Positions 13,977 through 25,600 of a stretch of DNA of 64,000 nucleotides are shown in pieces. Numbering within the stretch: the first letter of the stretch is position 1; the number at the start of each line of letters is the position of its first letter. This DNA is from Aquila chrysaetos chrysaetos (lineage: Eukaryota > Chordata > Aves > Accipitriformes > Accipitridae), in the NCBI RefSeq assembly GCF_900496995.4, contig NC_044006.1:33975120-34039119 (forward strand). The letters run 5' to 3'. The notes beneath the pieces were generated by a model. It did not search any database. It saw only the letters and a program-made list of their open reading frames with translations, and had not been told where the DNA came from. Both the position numbers and the translations under genes were made by a program.

Positions 13977-16900
13977 TCTAGCTACACCTCCAGGTAAATT
14001 CTGAATTCAAATGTTCATCCAGATGAAATGTCAACCCAGTGTTTTTCCTCTGGGTTTTTCCTTTAGTTAAAAAAAAAAAAATATATAGCAAAAATAAAAT
14101 TGTCAGACTACATGACGGAACCATTTGCACAGCACATAAAAACACTGTTTTGTTTTCGTTGGGAAAGGTAGAAAAAAAAAGCATTCATCTGACGCCTGTG
14201 CAAACTGGAAGCCAACTTCTTGTTCAGTGAAGTTTCTCCATTCAAGGCAAAGATTTCAGACCGACATTCTTCAGTCCTGTTTATTGTCTGTAAAAACAAT
14301 TGAATTAAAGTGGTCATTAAGTCAAAACAACTTTGAAATAGGTTCCTCTCCTTTTTTTTCCACCCAATTCCCTTTAAAAGTTATCCAAGCTAAACTAAAT
14401 TTGCAGCTGTTTAAATATGATACCACCGCTAAGCTGAAAATAGTCAGGCAGAAATAGGGAACTCGTGCTTTTGGGATGTTAACACATCCTAAGCAGATGA
14501 ATTTACTCTTGTTAATGCTATGCTTAATGGGCAGTCTACCTACACTGAAATGAGATGAATACGTGGCTTAACACTGTGTAAATATTTCAAGAGTAATACC
14601 ATAAGAGAGAGAATATTTTCATAATAATAAGTGGCACTCTTTTTTTGGATACTAATAATAAAACTAAGGATAAAATTACAATAAAAGGATATATCCAATT
14701 TGGTAAAACCAACACATTTTCTGATGGCAAGAACAGTTAGACTGTGGAGCAGTCTGCTTAATGAGCCAGTTATGGCTAACTTAGTAGAAACATTCAAGTT
14801 AATATTAATTAGAAAAATATAATTTTTGATCATATAGTGTCAAATCTTTTTACATTTAGCACAGAGAATAAGCTAAACTATCAACCTTTTTCTTAGAGAA
14901 GATAACTCTCATTTTGTATTTTTGAGGTTTCATGTCATTTAAAGATATGTCACATCAAACTTACCTTAGCAAGACTATATGAGATCTTTGGGGAGATGCA
15001 GAACCTACATAAAACCGCTGTTTTCATGTCTATGGCTATCAGTAAGGGTTAGCTATTGCTTTTCCTACAGTCCTCAAAACTTGCATGGAAAAAACCCTTT
15101 TCCAGATGAAGTTCAACACAAGAACATCCAGCACCTTTCGTTTTGCAAGCATTAACGCATGTGTCTTGCTTAGTTTAAAATTAATTTTAATATTAGGAGT
15201 TAAATTGTGAAGAATGTTGATGACATAACATTTGCCACAGAACTATTTCTCTGGGATGGTAAACATAAAACTAACTGCAATTTTAAGTATTAAATTTACC
15301 AAAGGACTTTTTCATTGCATGAAGCCTGAAAATTAATATTTTGAATGTAACAACAGATTTATGTGGAAAGCAAGAATTAATTATTTTCTTAGGGTTTTCT
15401 ATGCATAACTTCTGGTAGGACTACTCGAGCTGAATAGCTCACCTTGTTCAGTTTTACTGCCCCTCTGGCTCGAGTGGCCACCATATGTATGAAAGACCAA
15501 TTCCACCGAAGGGTCACAGCACACACTCTTTAATCTAACCTGGCATTGAGTTTGCCCACAAAAGGCTCCAGAAAAATGTAATTCTTTCCACATTTAAAAT
15601 CAGAGTATGTTGTCCAGCAGAGTTTTGCTTAGAGGTAACAGACTACACTTTCCAGGGGGAAGGATCTCCATTTATCTGCACTTCATAAATTTCACACTTT
15701 TATGTGCAAAATTAAAGATTTACAAGGAAAAAAGGGAGTATGGGTCTAAAATAATTAACGTGATTTCCTTGTAGAGTTAAGTCCTCTGCTCAGAAACCAA
15801 GGGCTGTTTCTCCTATATCGCTACACAATAGGTAGCCAGGTTTTGACATGAAGTTATCATTTCTGAACATCTAGAGGTGGGATCCTCAAGTACAGCAGCC
15901 AGAATATTAAATAAAGAACATGTGTGCTGATTTAAAAAGTGGAACTCAAATTTTAAGTCTTGTGGTTTATTTTTACTTACAAAGACAGTATAGTCCTTAT
16001 ACCACCCAGTTCATTCTGAGTACATTGCCTCTCCCTTGTTGCCTGCAATTTCATGATTGTTGCAAGGAAAAGAAATATAATGAAATATACTCTTATAACT
16101 TTTCTCCTGACTGGTCAACTCCTATGAAATAATTTTTATAGTGTCTGCCTTTGCCTATATCTGACAAAATCATTGTCTGGTCATGTTAATTACTTCCTCT
16201 CATCTCACTTTGAAAACAGCTGTTGTATATTGGGCACGATGCTTGCTATTAATAAATACGCCCTTTGAAGAGCAGATTAATAAAACTATATTTTAATTAC
16301 AAAATAACTTCACTTGGTTTTATATTAAAGGTTACTGAGATATTCCGGCAGAAGTTATTTTTTTAAGACAGAGATTGTATATATTTTGGTTTATTTCTAC
16401 AGCTTCCCACACTTTGCATTTCTGTCCACAACTGGCAGATATAAATAGAGGGCACATTTCAGAAAAAAATACTGAAAATAATCATAATAAAAAATCTGTA
16501 GTGGATCTGCTTGTGTGATTAAAAAAGAAAGCAATTCCTCTGAATATAAATGTCAGTGCCATTAGAAGTGTATCCATCATTGCAAAAAGGCAGTAGCTGA
16601 CAAGGAAAGATGAGGGATCTCATTCTCAGAGAAGGTGGGAATTCACCACACTGGCAAGAAACAGAGCACCAATTTCAATAAAGAATGCAATGTAGTTTCC
16701 TCCTATGTGTGAAAAATGCCAGAATCTGCTGATCACAGCTACTTTATGAGTGTTTCTGAGCCTAAGTCCTTCTGCTTTGAGACTTAAGCGAAAGGGAACT
16801 GGAACACAGGAATGGTCAGATCAAACCCCTACAGAACAGAGTCATCAAAACAAGCCAACAGGATGGGACGGTCACATATATTTCTCTCTTTGCCCGTTAT

Positions 16901-18150
16901 ATTCTGTAAGTATTTTGCCATCATTTATTTACAGGTGCTAGAGAGACTGATACCTAGAAGGGATACACATGCATAGACTGTGGCTCCAGTTGGGTGCATC
17001 AACAAAAAGCTTGTGATCAATTGCTTTTGTAATATGTACATGTAGACAAATATTGGCATGATATAATAAATAGTGAGGTTTTACGTTTTATGGCGGTCAA
17101 AAAGGGACATTGTGTGATCTGAAACCATTTGTTACTCATATGTTAGACAAATAAATGCATCTTCCACTTCCAGAGGTCAAAGATGAAGTATAGCAATTGA
17201 CAGATTGGTATAATTCTAATCTTTCCTATACCAGCACATATCTTATGCCTCTATAACTACTACGTCATCATGCATTGACTGACATATCTAACATATTTCT
17301 TGTCTGGCTATTTGTCTGCTTCCTTCCCCAAGAAAAAAAAAGTGTAATTCTCTTTTCACAGTGATGTGGGTGTTCAATACACGTGTATTAATAAAGGATT
17401 GGGTTTGGGCTCCTTCCTAGAATCTGTCCAACATTGATCAGTCCCAATGAGTACCCTGTCACTAAGTAACCTTCCCTTTGTGAGGATTAGTTTTAATGTC
17501 ACAGAGAGGAATGTTTTGAGGACTATTCTGAGGATGAAGGGACTCTTTAGGAGTTCTAGATCCAGCTGCCAGTGTATAAATATTGAATTTTCCAAGGTAT
17601 TCCATAGGAAGCCAAGAAAGGGAGCAGAGGACAGGGGAAAGACAGAGCAGTGGTTCTCTCCATCCCTTTCTTATCCCTTCTTCCATTTCCAGTTCCTGCC
17701 CACTCAGTGTCTGCACAGCACCAGTTTTACATAGTTACAAATACCAACTTGGGGCAATTTATAGTGCTTCATTAGCTACACTTTCAGGAAGAAGCCTTTA
17801 CATGTGTACTGTGCCAATACTTTCACCATTGCAAAATTTAAGCCCTCTTTTTAACCTCTGATGCCAGGTGCTGCTTTAGCCTAGCATGATGATTAACACA
17901 GTTGTTGAGATCCTTCTGAGTCCACAAAAGCAGCAGACAGTTAGAGATCATATCTTTGCAGGCATGAACTCAAGGACATTTTGCAAAGGTGAGGCCACCA
18001 GCCAAAACCTTTTGCTAATTACACTGCTATATATCCAGAATTCATCTGAACTTAATGAAGCAACTCAGAATTCATATTGCTGAAATGGGGAGTAGAATTT
18101 GGCCCGCTATAATCAAGAAACAAAATCTTCTAGTTACAAAGTGTATGCCT

Positions 18151-18156
18151 ACTTAC
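18151..18156 (-). promoter_or_regulatory. RBMS3: Consensus 5' splice-site hexamer GTAAGT overlapping the RBMS3 stop codon
   Basis: The minus strand reads CAG-TCT-AAG-TAA-GTA. The hexamer GTAAGT runs from the last base of the Lys codon through the TAA stop. A transcript spliced here loses the stop and must take its C-terminus from a downstream exon. A transcript not spliced here ends in Lys. Confidence 0.5.
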
Positions 18157-18284
18157 TTAGACTGTTGGTAAGAATATGCAGGCGCATGTTCACTGGATGT
18201 TTCCACTGTCATCTGTTGCTGTTGACCACTGGCTTCCTGTGATGAAGATGCTACTGTCTGTGGAGAAGTATCAGCAACAACACC
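18153..18284 (-). CDS. RBMS3: RBMS3 C-terminal coding exon C with stop codon
   Basis: Minus-strand reading of 43 codons plus TAA. It starts GVVADTSPQTVASSSQEASG, runs through a QQQQ tract, and ends SSEHAPAYSYQQSK. The acceptor is ATTCCCTAG before GGT, phase 0 from exon B. The Gln-rich stretch and the EHAPAYSYQQSK terminus are diagnostic for RBMS3; as I recall, RBMS1 ends in PYTFQPNK instead. The stop TAA (18155-18153) lies inside a perfect GTAAGT donor hexamer (18156-18151). If that donor is used, the exon ends after the first two bases of the Lys codon (18157) and a downstream exon finishes the protein. From memory, some human isoforms end QQSKP, which fits such a splice. Several residues (Ser for Pro after VA, Glu-Ala for Asp-Thr, Met-Thr for Ile-Ala) differ from the mammalian tail as I remember it. 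Confidence 0.95.
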   Translation of the reverse strand, partial: GVVADTSPQTVASSSQEASGQQQQMTVETSSEHAPAYSYQQSK

Positions 18285-19313
18285 CTAGGGAATCAAATGA
18301 GAACATGAAAAAATTACTAATTTTACTCACTGCAGTGAATTACATAAAAGAGCTCAGCACCAGCTCACCATTCCTGTATTTCTCTAGAGGTCAACAGAGT
18401 TTGAGATAGCAGAACCACATGCTAACACAACAAACTCCATCAGTTTTAAAGAGCTAATCCAGCAACAAGAAGCTTCCTTAGCATACCAACTCCTGTAGTA
18501 CTTTGCTCTCACAGGCTGCAGTGGAAAACACCTCCACCTTTGAGGGCAGTTCCCTGCCCATTCAAAGCCAGAGGCAAAACTTCTGACTTCAGTGGAGTCT
18601 GGATTTTACCTTTTGTCTTTGTTACAACATATGTATGGCTCTTCTGATTTTCACTTACCTACCCCAACTTCACAGCGAGTTCACACTTATTTTGTTTGAT
18701 TTGCAATGTGATAAAGGCAGAATCTAGGCCCACCGCTCTCTGGTTTAGCACACATCCAACAGAATTTTAGCTGCCTCAGAAAAATACTGTACTCCTCTAC
18801 ACACTGCTTCCCTTCAAAAATAAATTTACTTCACACTAAAGACTTTCATCTTTTAAGTCAAAGCTCCAATGAAGTTTTATTTATACGTTTGCAAAAAAGA
18901 TATCACAGAAAAGATATGTATGAATTTAACATTATGCACTATTTCTTATCCTATTTAGACAGTCTGAATAATATTATTTTTAAGTGCTCTTGTATGCTTT
19001 CAAAGCAAGCTATATTTTCTTTCCTTTACTTTCATGCTTGGTGTGTTGGTCACATGAGTAACACTAGCAGGTCTCTTCAGGGAACATGCTTTACTACTGT
19101 ATTGCACACAACAGAGCCAGAAGAGGGAGCACAAAGCACTTGCTTTGTTTTTATTTGAGTCTTGTGTAAACAACAGGTAGTTTATTTGAAATTATCTGTT
19201 AAAAATACCAGTTTCATTTTTCAGAAATGCTTCATATCTATTGCTTAACAAACTGTCAATATTATCTTTTTCTGTCTACTTCCTTATCTTTTTCCTTCTG
19301 CTTTTGTCCATCT

Positions 19314-19445
19314 TGTCTTGAGATTTTAAGCTCTCTGGGGCAGAGACTATTTTTTGATCTCTGCTTGTGAAGCATCCAGCATAGTAGAGTCCTGGTTCAT
19401 GATGCTACATGAATACAGATAAACATTAACAATAATCATCATCAC
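19314..19445 (+). repeat. Ancient L2/CR1-like LINE 3' tail
   Basis: The segment contains TTTTAAGCTCTCTGGGGCAG, then a ...GACTATTTTTTGATCTCTG... stretch, then CATCCAGCATAGTAGAGTCC and an A/T-rich tail with repeated AAT/ATC units. This follows the conserved 3' end of L2/CR1-clade LINEs in amniotes ('taagctc..tggggcaggga...ctagcacagtgg..tcctgg...aataataat'). It is heavily diverged. It lies in the RBMS3 intron about 1 kb upstream of exon C, antisense to the gene. Confidence 0.6.
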
Positions 19446-20545
19446 TGGATCGGAGTAAGACAGGCTATATATTCAGATAATATTTTGATTATTCTAGTAG
19501 ATAATTACGGCATCATGTCACTTTAGCAGGCATGAATATACCAGTGGGCGATGGGGAGGAGGGCTCAGGAAGAATTAACTTAATTTCTTATTCACACTGG
19601 TCAGCACAGTTTGCAGCCAGTACTGCTGTATGAGCCACTCTCCAGCCCACCATGTCCTTTAAATTCAGATTTGTATATGCCCAGTTTAATACCTAAGAAT
19701 GGCAATTGAATAGAGGCACCCATGGCCCATTTGTAAACAAACAAGGTTTAGGGCAAAATTATCCCGAGGCAAAAAAAGACTAAAACATGACCAGCTCAGT
19801 ATGACAGAACAGTATCAGCCTTTCCTGTGGGACCTCATTTGGGAATCTCAGTAATTGCAAAGAACTGGCAGAACCAGGAAAACTTGACTGCTGGTGGAGC
19901 CATGCCAACAGTACCACTAACTCAGCATCCTCAAAGCACAGAGTAGTAACAGCACAAACTCCAAAGTCCACACAGCCGAAGACAGAAGTACAGAGACCCT
20001 GGCACTCCTCACATTACCCCAGCGTAGGGGAGAAGTTATTAATAAAAGAGGGTAGCACCAAAGAGAAGCACACAGGTAAGAGGATGCCAAGGCTCCCTCC
20101 TCTCGCTGTGCTCAGCGGCCCTTATGAAGCTTCACAGAAGTGGAGGCCAAGCTGACGCTCTCCCGGCAGCTTGTGGTCTACAGGGTTGAGTAAATACTTA
20201 CTCATTAGAATGTCATCAGCATGACTCAGCCCCAAGGAGGGAGGGAGCGAATCCTTCCTCAAGGATGAAAAGCACTCAGTCAGTGCAGCATCCTCCATGT
20301 CTGTATATACAAGAGGAAGGTTTCCATTGCTCAATCACTTTTTCTGGTGGCTAAATGTTTCAGCAATTACCTAAACTTGCTAAGGACCGCAGCAAACCCT
20401 CTTGCAACCTTCTCTTCTTGGAATCTCTTTTGGGTTCGTGGTCTGCCTGCTGGGTTTGTTTTCCTGCCTCTTCCCATCTCCCTCCCAAGTACATGGGGAA
20501 AAAATAGTCATAATCACTGATGTTTTATTCCATGTCCTGCTGTAC

Positions 20546-20660
20546 AAAAAAAAAAAAAAAGCAAAACAAGAGCCCTTGCAAATAATTAAAAAAAAAAAAA
20601 GGGGGGGGGGGTGGTGAGGAGAAGAAAAAACAAGGAGAAAGAAAAGAAAAAGAGAAAGAA
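20546..20660. repeat. Compound homopolymer/purine tract next to exon B
   Basis: A15, then after 27 bases A13 directly followed by G11, then a long GA-rich stretch to about 20660. It lies 150-270 bases downstream of RBMS3 exon B in the transcript sense, where it is a strong pyrimidine tract (C/T-rich). Confidence 0.85.
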
Positions 20661-20812
20661 ATGCGCAGTCCTAATTTTAAAAGCTGGAAGCTTCCAGCCA
20701 CCATTCCATAAAGTAACTTCAGGCCCCTTTCAAACAACAGGTGCAAAGAGGCATAATAGATAAGAGTTCTGCTACCCCTTCACTCTACTTTCATGGATGG
20801 AGATAAACTTAC

Positions 20813-20893
20813 TTCGATAGGGACAGCTGTTGGAGGCACAGGAGTGTACTGGGGAATGTAGGTCCCTTGCATAGGTGCAGCAGCAGTCATGTA
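20813..20893 (-). CDS. RBMS3: RBMS3 coding exon B
   Basis: Minus-strand exon of 81 nt, 27 codons, phase 0 at both ends. It reads YMTAAAPMQGTYIPQY followed by TPVPPTAVPIE. The acceptor is GTTCTAG before TAC and the donor is GAA followed by GTAAGT, both close to consensus. The Pro/Thr/Tyr-rich sequence is the well-conserved RBMS tail motif between the Met/Gln segment (exon A) and the Gln-rich terminus (exon C). Joining A to B gives ...LGTTGT-YMTAAAP..., which corresponds to the shorter RBMS3 isoforms. As I remember it, the longer human isoform inserts about 16 residues at this junction; I found no matching exon in the 27.7 kb intron. The tail is probably disordered and may mediate protein contacts. 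That role is inferred. Confidence 0.95.
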
Positions 20894-22569
20894 CTAGAAC
20901 AAATCAAAGGCAAATGAACATTAGAAAACCACAGTCAAGATGTGTAAAACCATATTAGAAGCATGACGCTGTTTCAATTTCCTGTTCAGAGTTCTTTGGT
21001 TGGTGTATAGCTTATTATTTCTTTTAATTAAGGATTTTAGGCAATGGTAGGAATTACCTAGCTATTAAAAATCATAATCTTGAACTTCAAAGTCAGGTCA
21101 TATCTGAATATATGCAATAGCAAACATCTTGCTGATAGATTCAGACTGTTCACATGGCTTCTGAAATTGAGAGACTCCTACTTACTTAAAAACCAGTAGA
21201 GACACAATAGCAGCATATATATAGTAGTTACAGATACAAAAACAGTCTAAACAATCTTTTGAAGTCTTATTGATCTTATCTAATGACACATACAAAAAAT
21301 GAAGCATGAAATTTGACAGGTTTATTCCAGTCTATATTTAACCCTATCAATACAGCAGTTGAGTTTACAGGGATACAAAGCTGCAGGGAGGTGCAATCCA
21401 AATCAGGAAAAATAAAGGAAGAGGAAGATGTATCTGGGAGTTTCTCCTTTTGTACACAAAATCCCTAGCTAATTCTCATGGCCTATTCTTAATATCCAGG
21501 GATCTTTTCTATGCATTTTGAAAATTCTGCAAATTATTATTATAGCAACACTTTGTATTAGTTTCTCTAAAATACTGTCTCTCCCAAGCACTACAAGACA
21601 ATCTTTTTTAAAATTCAGGAATGCATGTGCATTTTGCTATTGGTATGGCACTTATGTCTTTATATACAGCACTTCTTAAAAAGCTCTTGAACTGAATGCA
21701 ACAGATATTGTTCAAACCTTCAAATAAACTATCAATATTAAGTCGTCAGATCTATACATACTTTTCTTTCTACAATCCAGTCCTAACTGCATGTCCTCAC
21801 TGACAAGAATCTCAGAATGTGCCCAATCCACAACTACTGACTGTGTGACACTTCCACTACATGTTATCTTCAAAGACACACCGAAGATCTGAATCAGGCC
21901 AGAATGTATTTGATGAATTTTAAAATGAGTTAAATATAGCTTTGCTTCCTGGCAGAGCTAGGAAGTGCTTGCAAGATTTTATTCTGCTGTTTATAGTAAA
22001 ATTTACATTTAAAGCACTCTCTCACCTCAATTCTAAACTGACTGGATGGTTTGATATGCCTGTCACAAACATGCATTATGAAATTGCATAGTGGGGTGCA
22101 GAGTCTGCAGCAATGCTGGAGAAAGGCCTTAGGGAATGAGAATGGCATATTTAAGAATCCCACAGCTAAATTCTGAAGTCTTCATTCAAGTAGAAGTAAA
22201 AAAATTACTTAAATGAAATTGTTTTGTATAGAAAAAAAAAATCAGTGAGGAACATACGTGACATAGAATGTATACTTGCAATATGAGTAACACATTGTGT
22301 TGAAAACCATTACAATATTTTTGCTAAAATGTACGGTGTTTTCCTTAACTTGAGCAAAGAGGCGGGACAGTCCCCAGTGTCTGTGTGCCTGTATCAAGGC
22401 CATGTTTTTCCGCAGCTCCTTTTCCTTGTTCTTCAGAAAGAGAATTGAATTCAATAGTTTTTTTATGAATGCTAACCCACCAAAGACATTAGGCCAACTA
22501 TCCCTATTGTACTCAGTACAGTTGGGCTATTCTCCTGCCTTACGGATTAGGAGCTAATGAGAATGTTAC

Positions 22570-22662
22570 AGCAGGGTGTTCCAGAGCCGCTTCCGCTTCA
22601 TTCATTCTGCTTTGCAATGTTGCCGTCACATGTTGGGACGACATCTGCTGGGTAGCATTGTT
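22570..22662 (-). other. Candidate cryptic or cassette exon in the RBMS3 intron (unproven)
   Basis: On the minus strand a 93-nt segment lies between an AG (ACATTTAG) and a GT (GTAACA), is open for exactly 31 codons and is phase 0 at both ends. It could therefore be inserted between RBMS3 exons A and B without a frameshift. It reads NNATQQMSSQHVTATL...MNEAEAALEHPA. It contains four CpGs in an AT-rich neighbourhood. The acceptor has a poor pyrimidine tract and the donor is weak. The sequence does not resemble the human RBMS3 insert I remember. It may be chance or a relic. Confidence 0.15.
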
Positions 22663-25600
22663 CTAAATGTGTCAATATTTAACATTAACCCTGAAGCACT
22701 CATTCTTCTAGTTCTGCAAAGACCTACGAGGGTTTTAAACACCTATGCAGGCTAGCTTCACTTGGACAAATATATACAGATTTTAATTAAAAGCATTAAT
22801 TTAAAGAATAAAGTGGCTTCATTCAGCTTGGACTTCCTCCAAGTTCTTCCCTGAACTCAGCAGAAGATCAACGCTCAGACTCTTACAAGACGCCGTTGTC
22901 TGACATTCTCTTACCTTACATAAAAACACAAATGAGTTTTAATACACAAATATCATATTATTCAACTGTCTTTTAATTCAGACCACTCCACCTTTTACAA
23001 AATCCTTTGGCATTGAGTTCTGTAGCACAATTGAAACGGTCTGGGAATTAACTGGTGCCTTTCTTTGCTGACTCTGCAAGCGCCGCTCTGGTGCAGTTTC
23101 TTACCTCTATTGTTACTGTTTTCCTCTTGAGGCAGATCATGATCTTACTTGTCAGAATACTTCACTTTGCTTCCTTCACTGCTACACAATCTCTAGGGGA
23201 AACTGTTCTGTTGACTTGAGTGTGACTGGTGGCCTGGGCTAACCCTTGCTTGCCCTGGTCTTTCCAGACACTCACACCTCCCCATACTTTCCCAGTTTAA
23301 TTTTTTTTTGCAAGAATTTTAACTGAATTCAGCCAAACAGCAGGTGATTTACAGTGCTAGAGACCAAAGCTGTCTAGTTACTTGCCAGATTCCCTGAAGA
23401 ACTGTAGGAATGTGGCTTCTCCCCTGTATGTAACATATTCTGCCTGTCTAAATGTCCACTGTAATGGTGGTTCAACCTTTTGTTTAAATCATTTAGAGCT
23501 CTACAATTGAAACAAATGATGTGAGCCAAATTAGTTCCACCAGTGGCATAAATGAAGTCACAGTTTTTGTGGCAAAGAATTTGGTCCTAGTAGAAGTTAG
23601 CCAAGGCTCAATCCTACAGAGTACTACTGCTTAACTATTGGGCCTTGACCACACAGCAGCAGGCTGGTCTGTATTACAGGTACACATACTGTGCCCTTCA
23701 GTGGAATATCCAAACATATTTACTGTACTCATCTTTATGAATGTAAAGATACCCTCATCATTTCAGACAAGAGTAACCAGGTCAACAATTAAACAAGTTA
23801 TCAGGGCTTGGAACTGACTCTCAGTCTCCAGACTCTCACTTAAGGATCCATTGAGGCTTCTGTAAAAAAACCTTATAAAACTGTAAGACAACTAGGGCTT
23901 AGTCCTCAGAGATACACAATTGGACTTAAGTATCTAAAGTCCCCTCACATGCACAGGGAGTCCCAGCTGAGACCACATGAATTCAGGAGTGTCTGCCCTG
24001 CTGGATCAGTTTTCACCATGGGAAGCCTAGTGCTGAGAAGCTGCTTTAGTTTAGTTTGTTTACTAACAGTATAATGAAAAAGGAGGACAGATTAATTTTT
24101 GTTATAACTGACATTAGCTCCAGCAAGTTCGCATGTATTTCTTTCCTTTATGAGCTACATAATCCTACCTCTCTGATCTCACAGGATAAACACATTGAAG
24201 ATTACATAGTGCTAAGGCACAATGTCAGTGTCAATACTTACATCAATGGCATTGGATAATGCAAAAGTTGAATATCTTGTCATGGATATTCACAGTTGGT
24301 TGTTAGCAGAAAGCTTCCTGAACACTGCTTTTCAGTAGCTTCCATACCCAGCACACACTGAGCCCACTGCAATCTATGTCTCTCCCTGGATCCCCCAGAC
24401 ACTTTACCTAGCTATTCTGTAAAACAGTGTGTGTTGGATGTGTTGGAGTAAGTGCTGCCCATGCTGGGAGGTGGAAAAGAGCTTCAGAAAGAATTGTGAG
24501 ATTCAGAAGAAAAGTTAAACATTTTATATCTGCCCTGGTTAGGACCACTCAGGATGAAGATTCTGCTCTAAGGACATCCCTTAGCTGAGGGACTCAGTAG
24601 TGATGCAACTCCATGGGGACCACAGGTCCTGTAGATGTACATAGTCTGCACATGGCTTCCCACCTACCTAAGGAAACTAATGTAACTTGGAAGTAGGCAG
24701 ATGGCAAAGACAGACATCTCTGTCAGAAGACCATCACTGAGATTTATTTTCTCCATGAACCACACTCACTAAAGTTCCTTATCCACATGTACGTGTGAGA
24801 GACAGCATGACTTACATGCTTAGCTTAGCAGTACCCAGCTAATTCCACTAAATATTAGTATTGTAAGCACTGAAATGAGAGAATCTGAAAAATCCAAATC
24901 CATTCTTTCTTTGCCATATGTTTCCATCAAGATTAAAGATTCTTGAGCTGTAATGTGATCGGCCATTCAACAAAGTATGTGCAAGGCAAAAGAAAACACT
25001 GTTCATTCTTGTACAACTGTACAGGCTTTGTGGGTCTAAAAGTAGAAGCTGCTTATTTCTGACAGTAAAATGAATAGTGACTCTACAGGCAGAGATGATG
25101 GATCTGGAGGGTATAAGGGAGCTTTTTTGGCACTCTGAACCTTTAAAAGCTGGTAATTTCTACTACAGAAAAAAAAGAGACATTGCTGGTGGCACCATGC
25201 TCTTAATTTGTTTGTAAACTATTATTTTCTTCATACAGTATACAGAATACATGTTCTCAGCACTGAGGATGTGCAGTATTATAATATAACGCATGCTTTA
25301 CAATGCCTGACTGCATTTATCAGGGCACCAATTTAGCCTACACGCTACATTAACAATTCCACTCACACCTTGTCCAATGGGATTTTTGTTTTTACCTTTT
25401 TGAAACTGCTTAAGCATGTGAAAAAATATATAGCTAGAAAATGAGAGAGTAGCAATATACACTTACACCTCTGCTCTCCTTTCAGATATTAACCTCCGTG
25501 ACTACAAAGAGTTAAACGAAAGGAGGTAACAAATGAGGAGGTCGGTTGAGGGGACAAAATGAAACTGTGAGAAGGATCATGTTTAATTCAGAGCGCAACA

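Larger units (their letters stand above)
8130..18152 (-). other. RBMS3: Putative RBMS3 3' untranslated region (may contain an alternative terminal exon)
   Basis: This is an AT-rich, repeat-poor stretch directly downstream of the RBMS3 stop, with no credible coding sequence on either strand. Mammalian RBMS3 mRNAs have unusually long 3' UTRs, so a multi-kilobase UTR is expected. The left edge is set by paired AATAAA hexamers (8165-8152 on the minus strand) followed by a GT-rich stretch, and by a visible rise in GC content to the left of about 8130. Minus-strand UGUAAAUA motifs of Pumilio type lie at 10615-10608 and 16933-16926. Part of this interval could instead be an intron if the GTAAGT donor overlapping the stop is used. 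The exact 3' end is inferred, not seen. Confidence 0.55.
18285..20812 (-). other. RBMS3: RBMS3 intron between exons B and C
   Basis: 2.5 kb bounded by GTAAGT at its 5' end and ...ATTCCCTAG at its 3' end on the minus strand. It contains the L2/CR1-like tail at 19.3 kb and the purine/homopolymer tract near 20.6 kb. No further exon is seen. Confidence 0.9.

Noticed and set aside
16924..16929. First AATAAA downstream of the RBMS3 stop on the minus strand
   Set aside because: It lacks a GT-rich downstream element and is one of many AATAAA hexamers expected in AT-rich sequence; kept only as part of an overlapping Pumilio-type motif.
22242..22454. 70-codon minus-strand ORF with a KEKELRKNMALIQAHR stretch
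   Set aside because: It looks briefly protein-like but degenerates into low-complexity sequence; no splice sites or family match, and it could not be joined in frame to RBMS3.
23101..23152. Minus-strand stretch with ATCATGATC and a GTAAGA donor, considered as the equivalent of the alternative human RBMS3 exon containing IMI
   Set aside because: Only three residues match; an in-frame TAA lies just upstream, there is no usable acceptor, and the remaining codons do not align.
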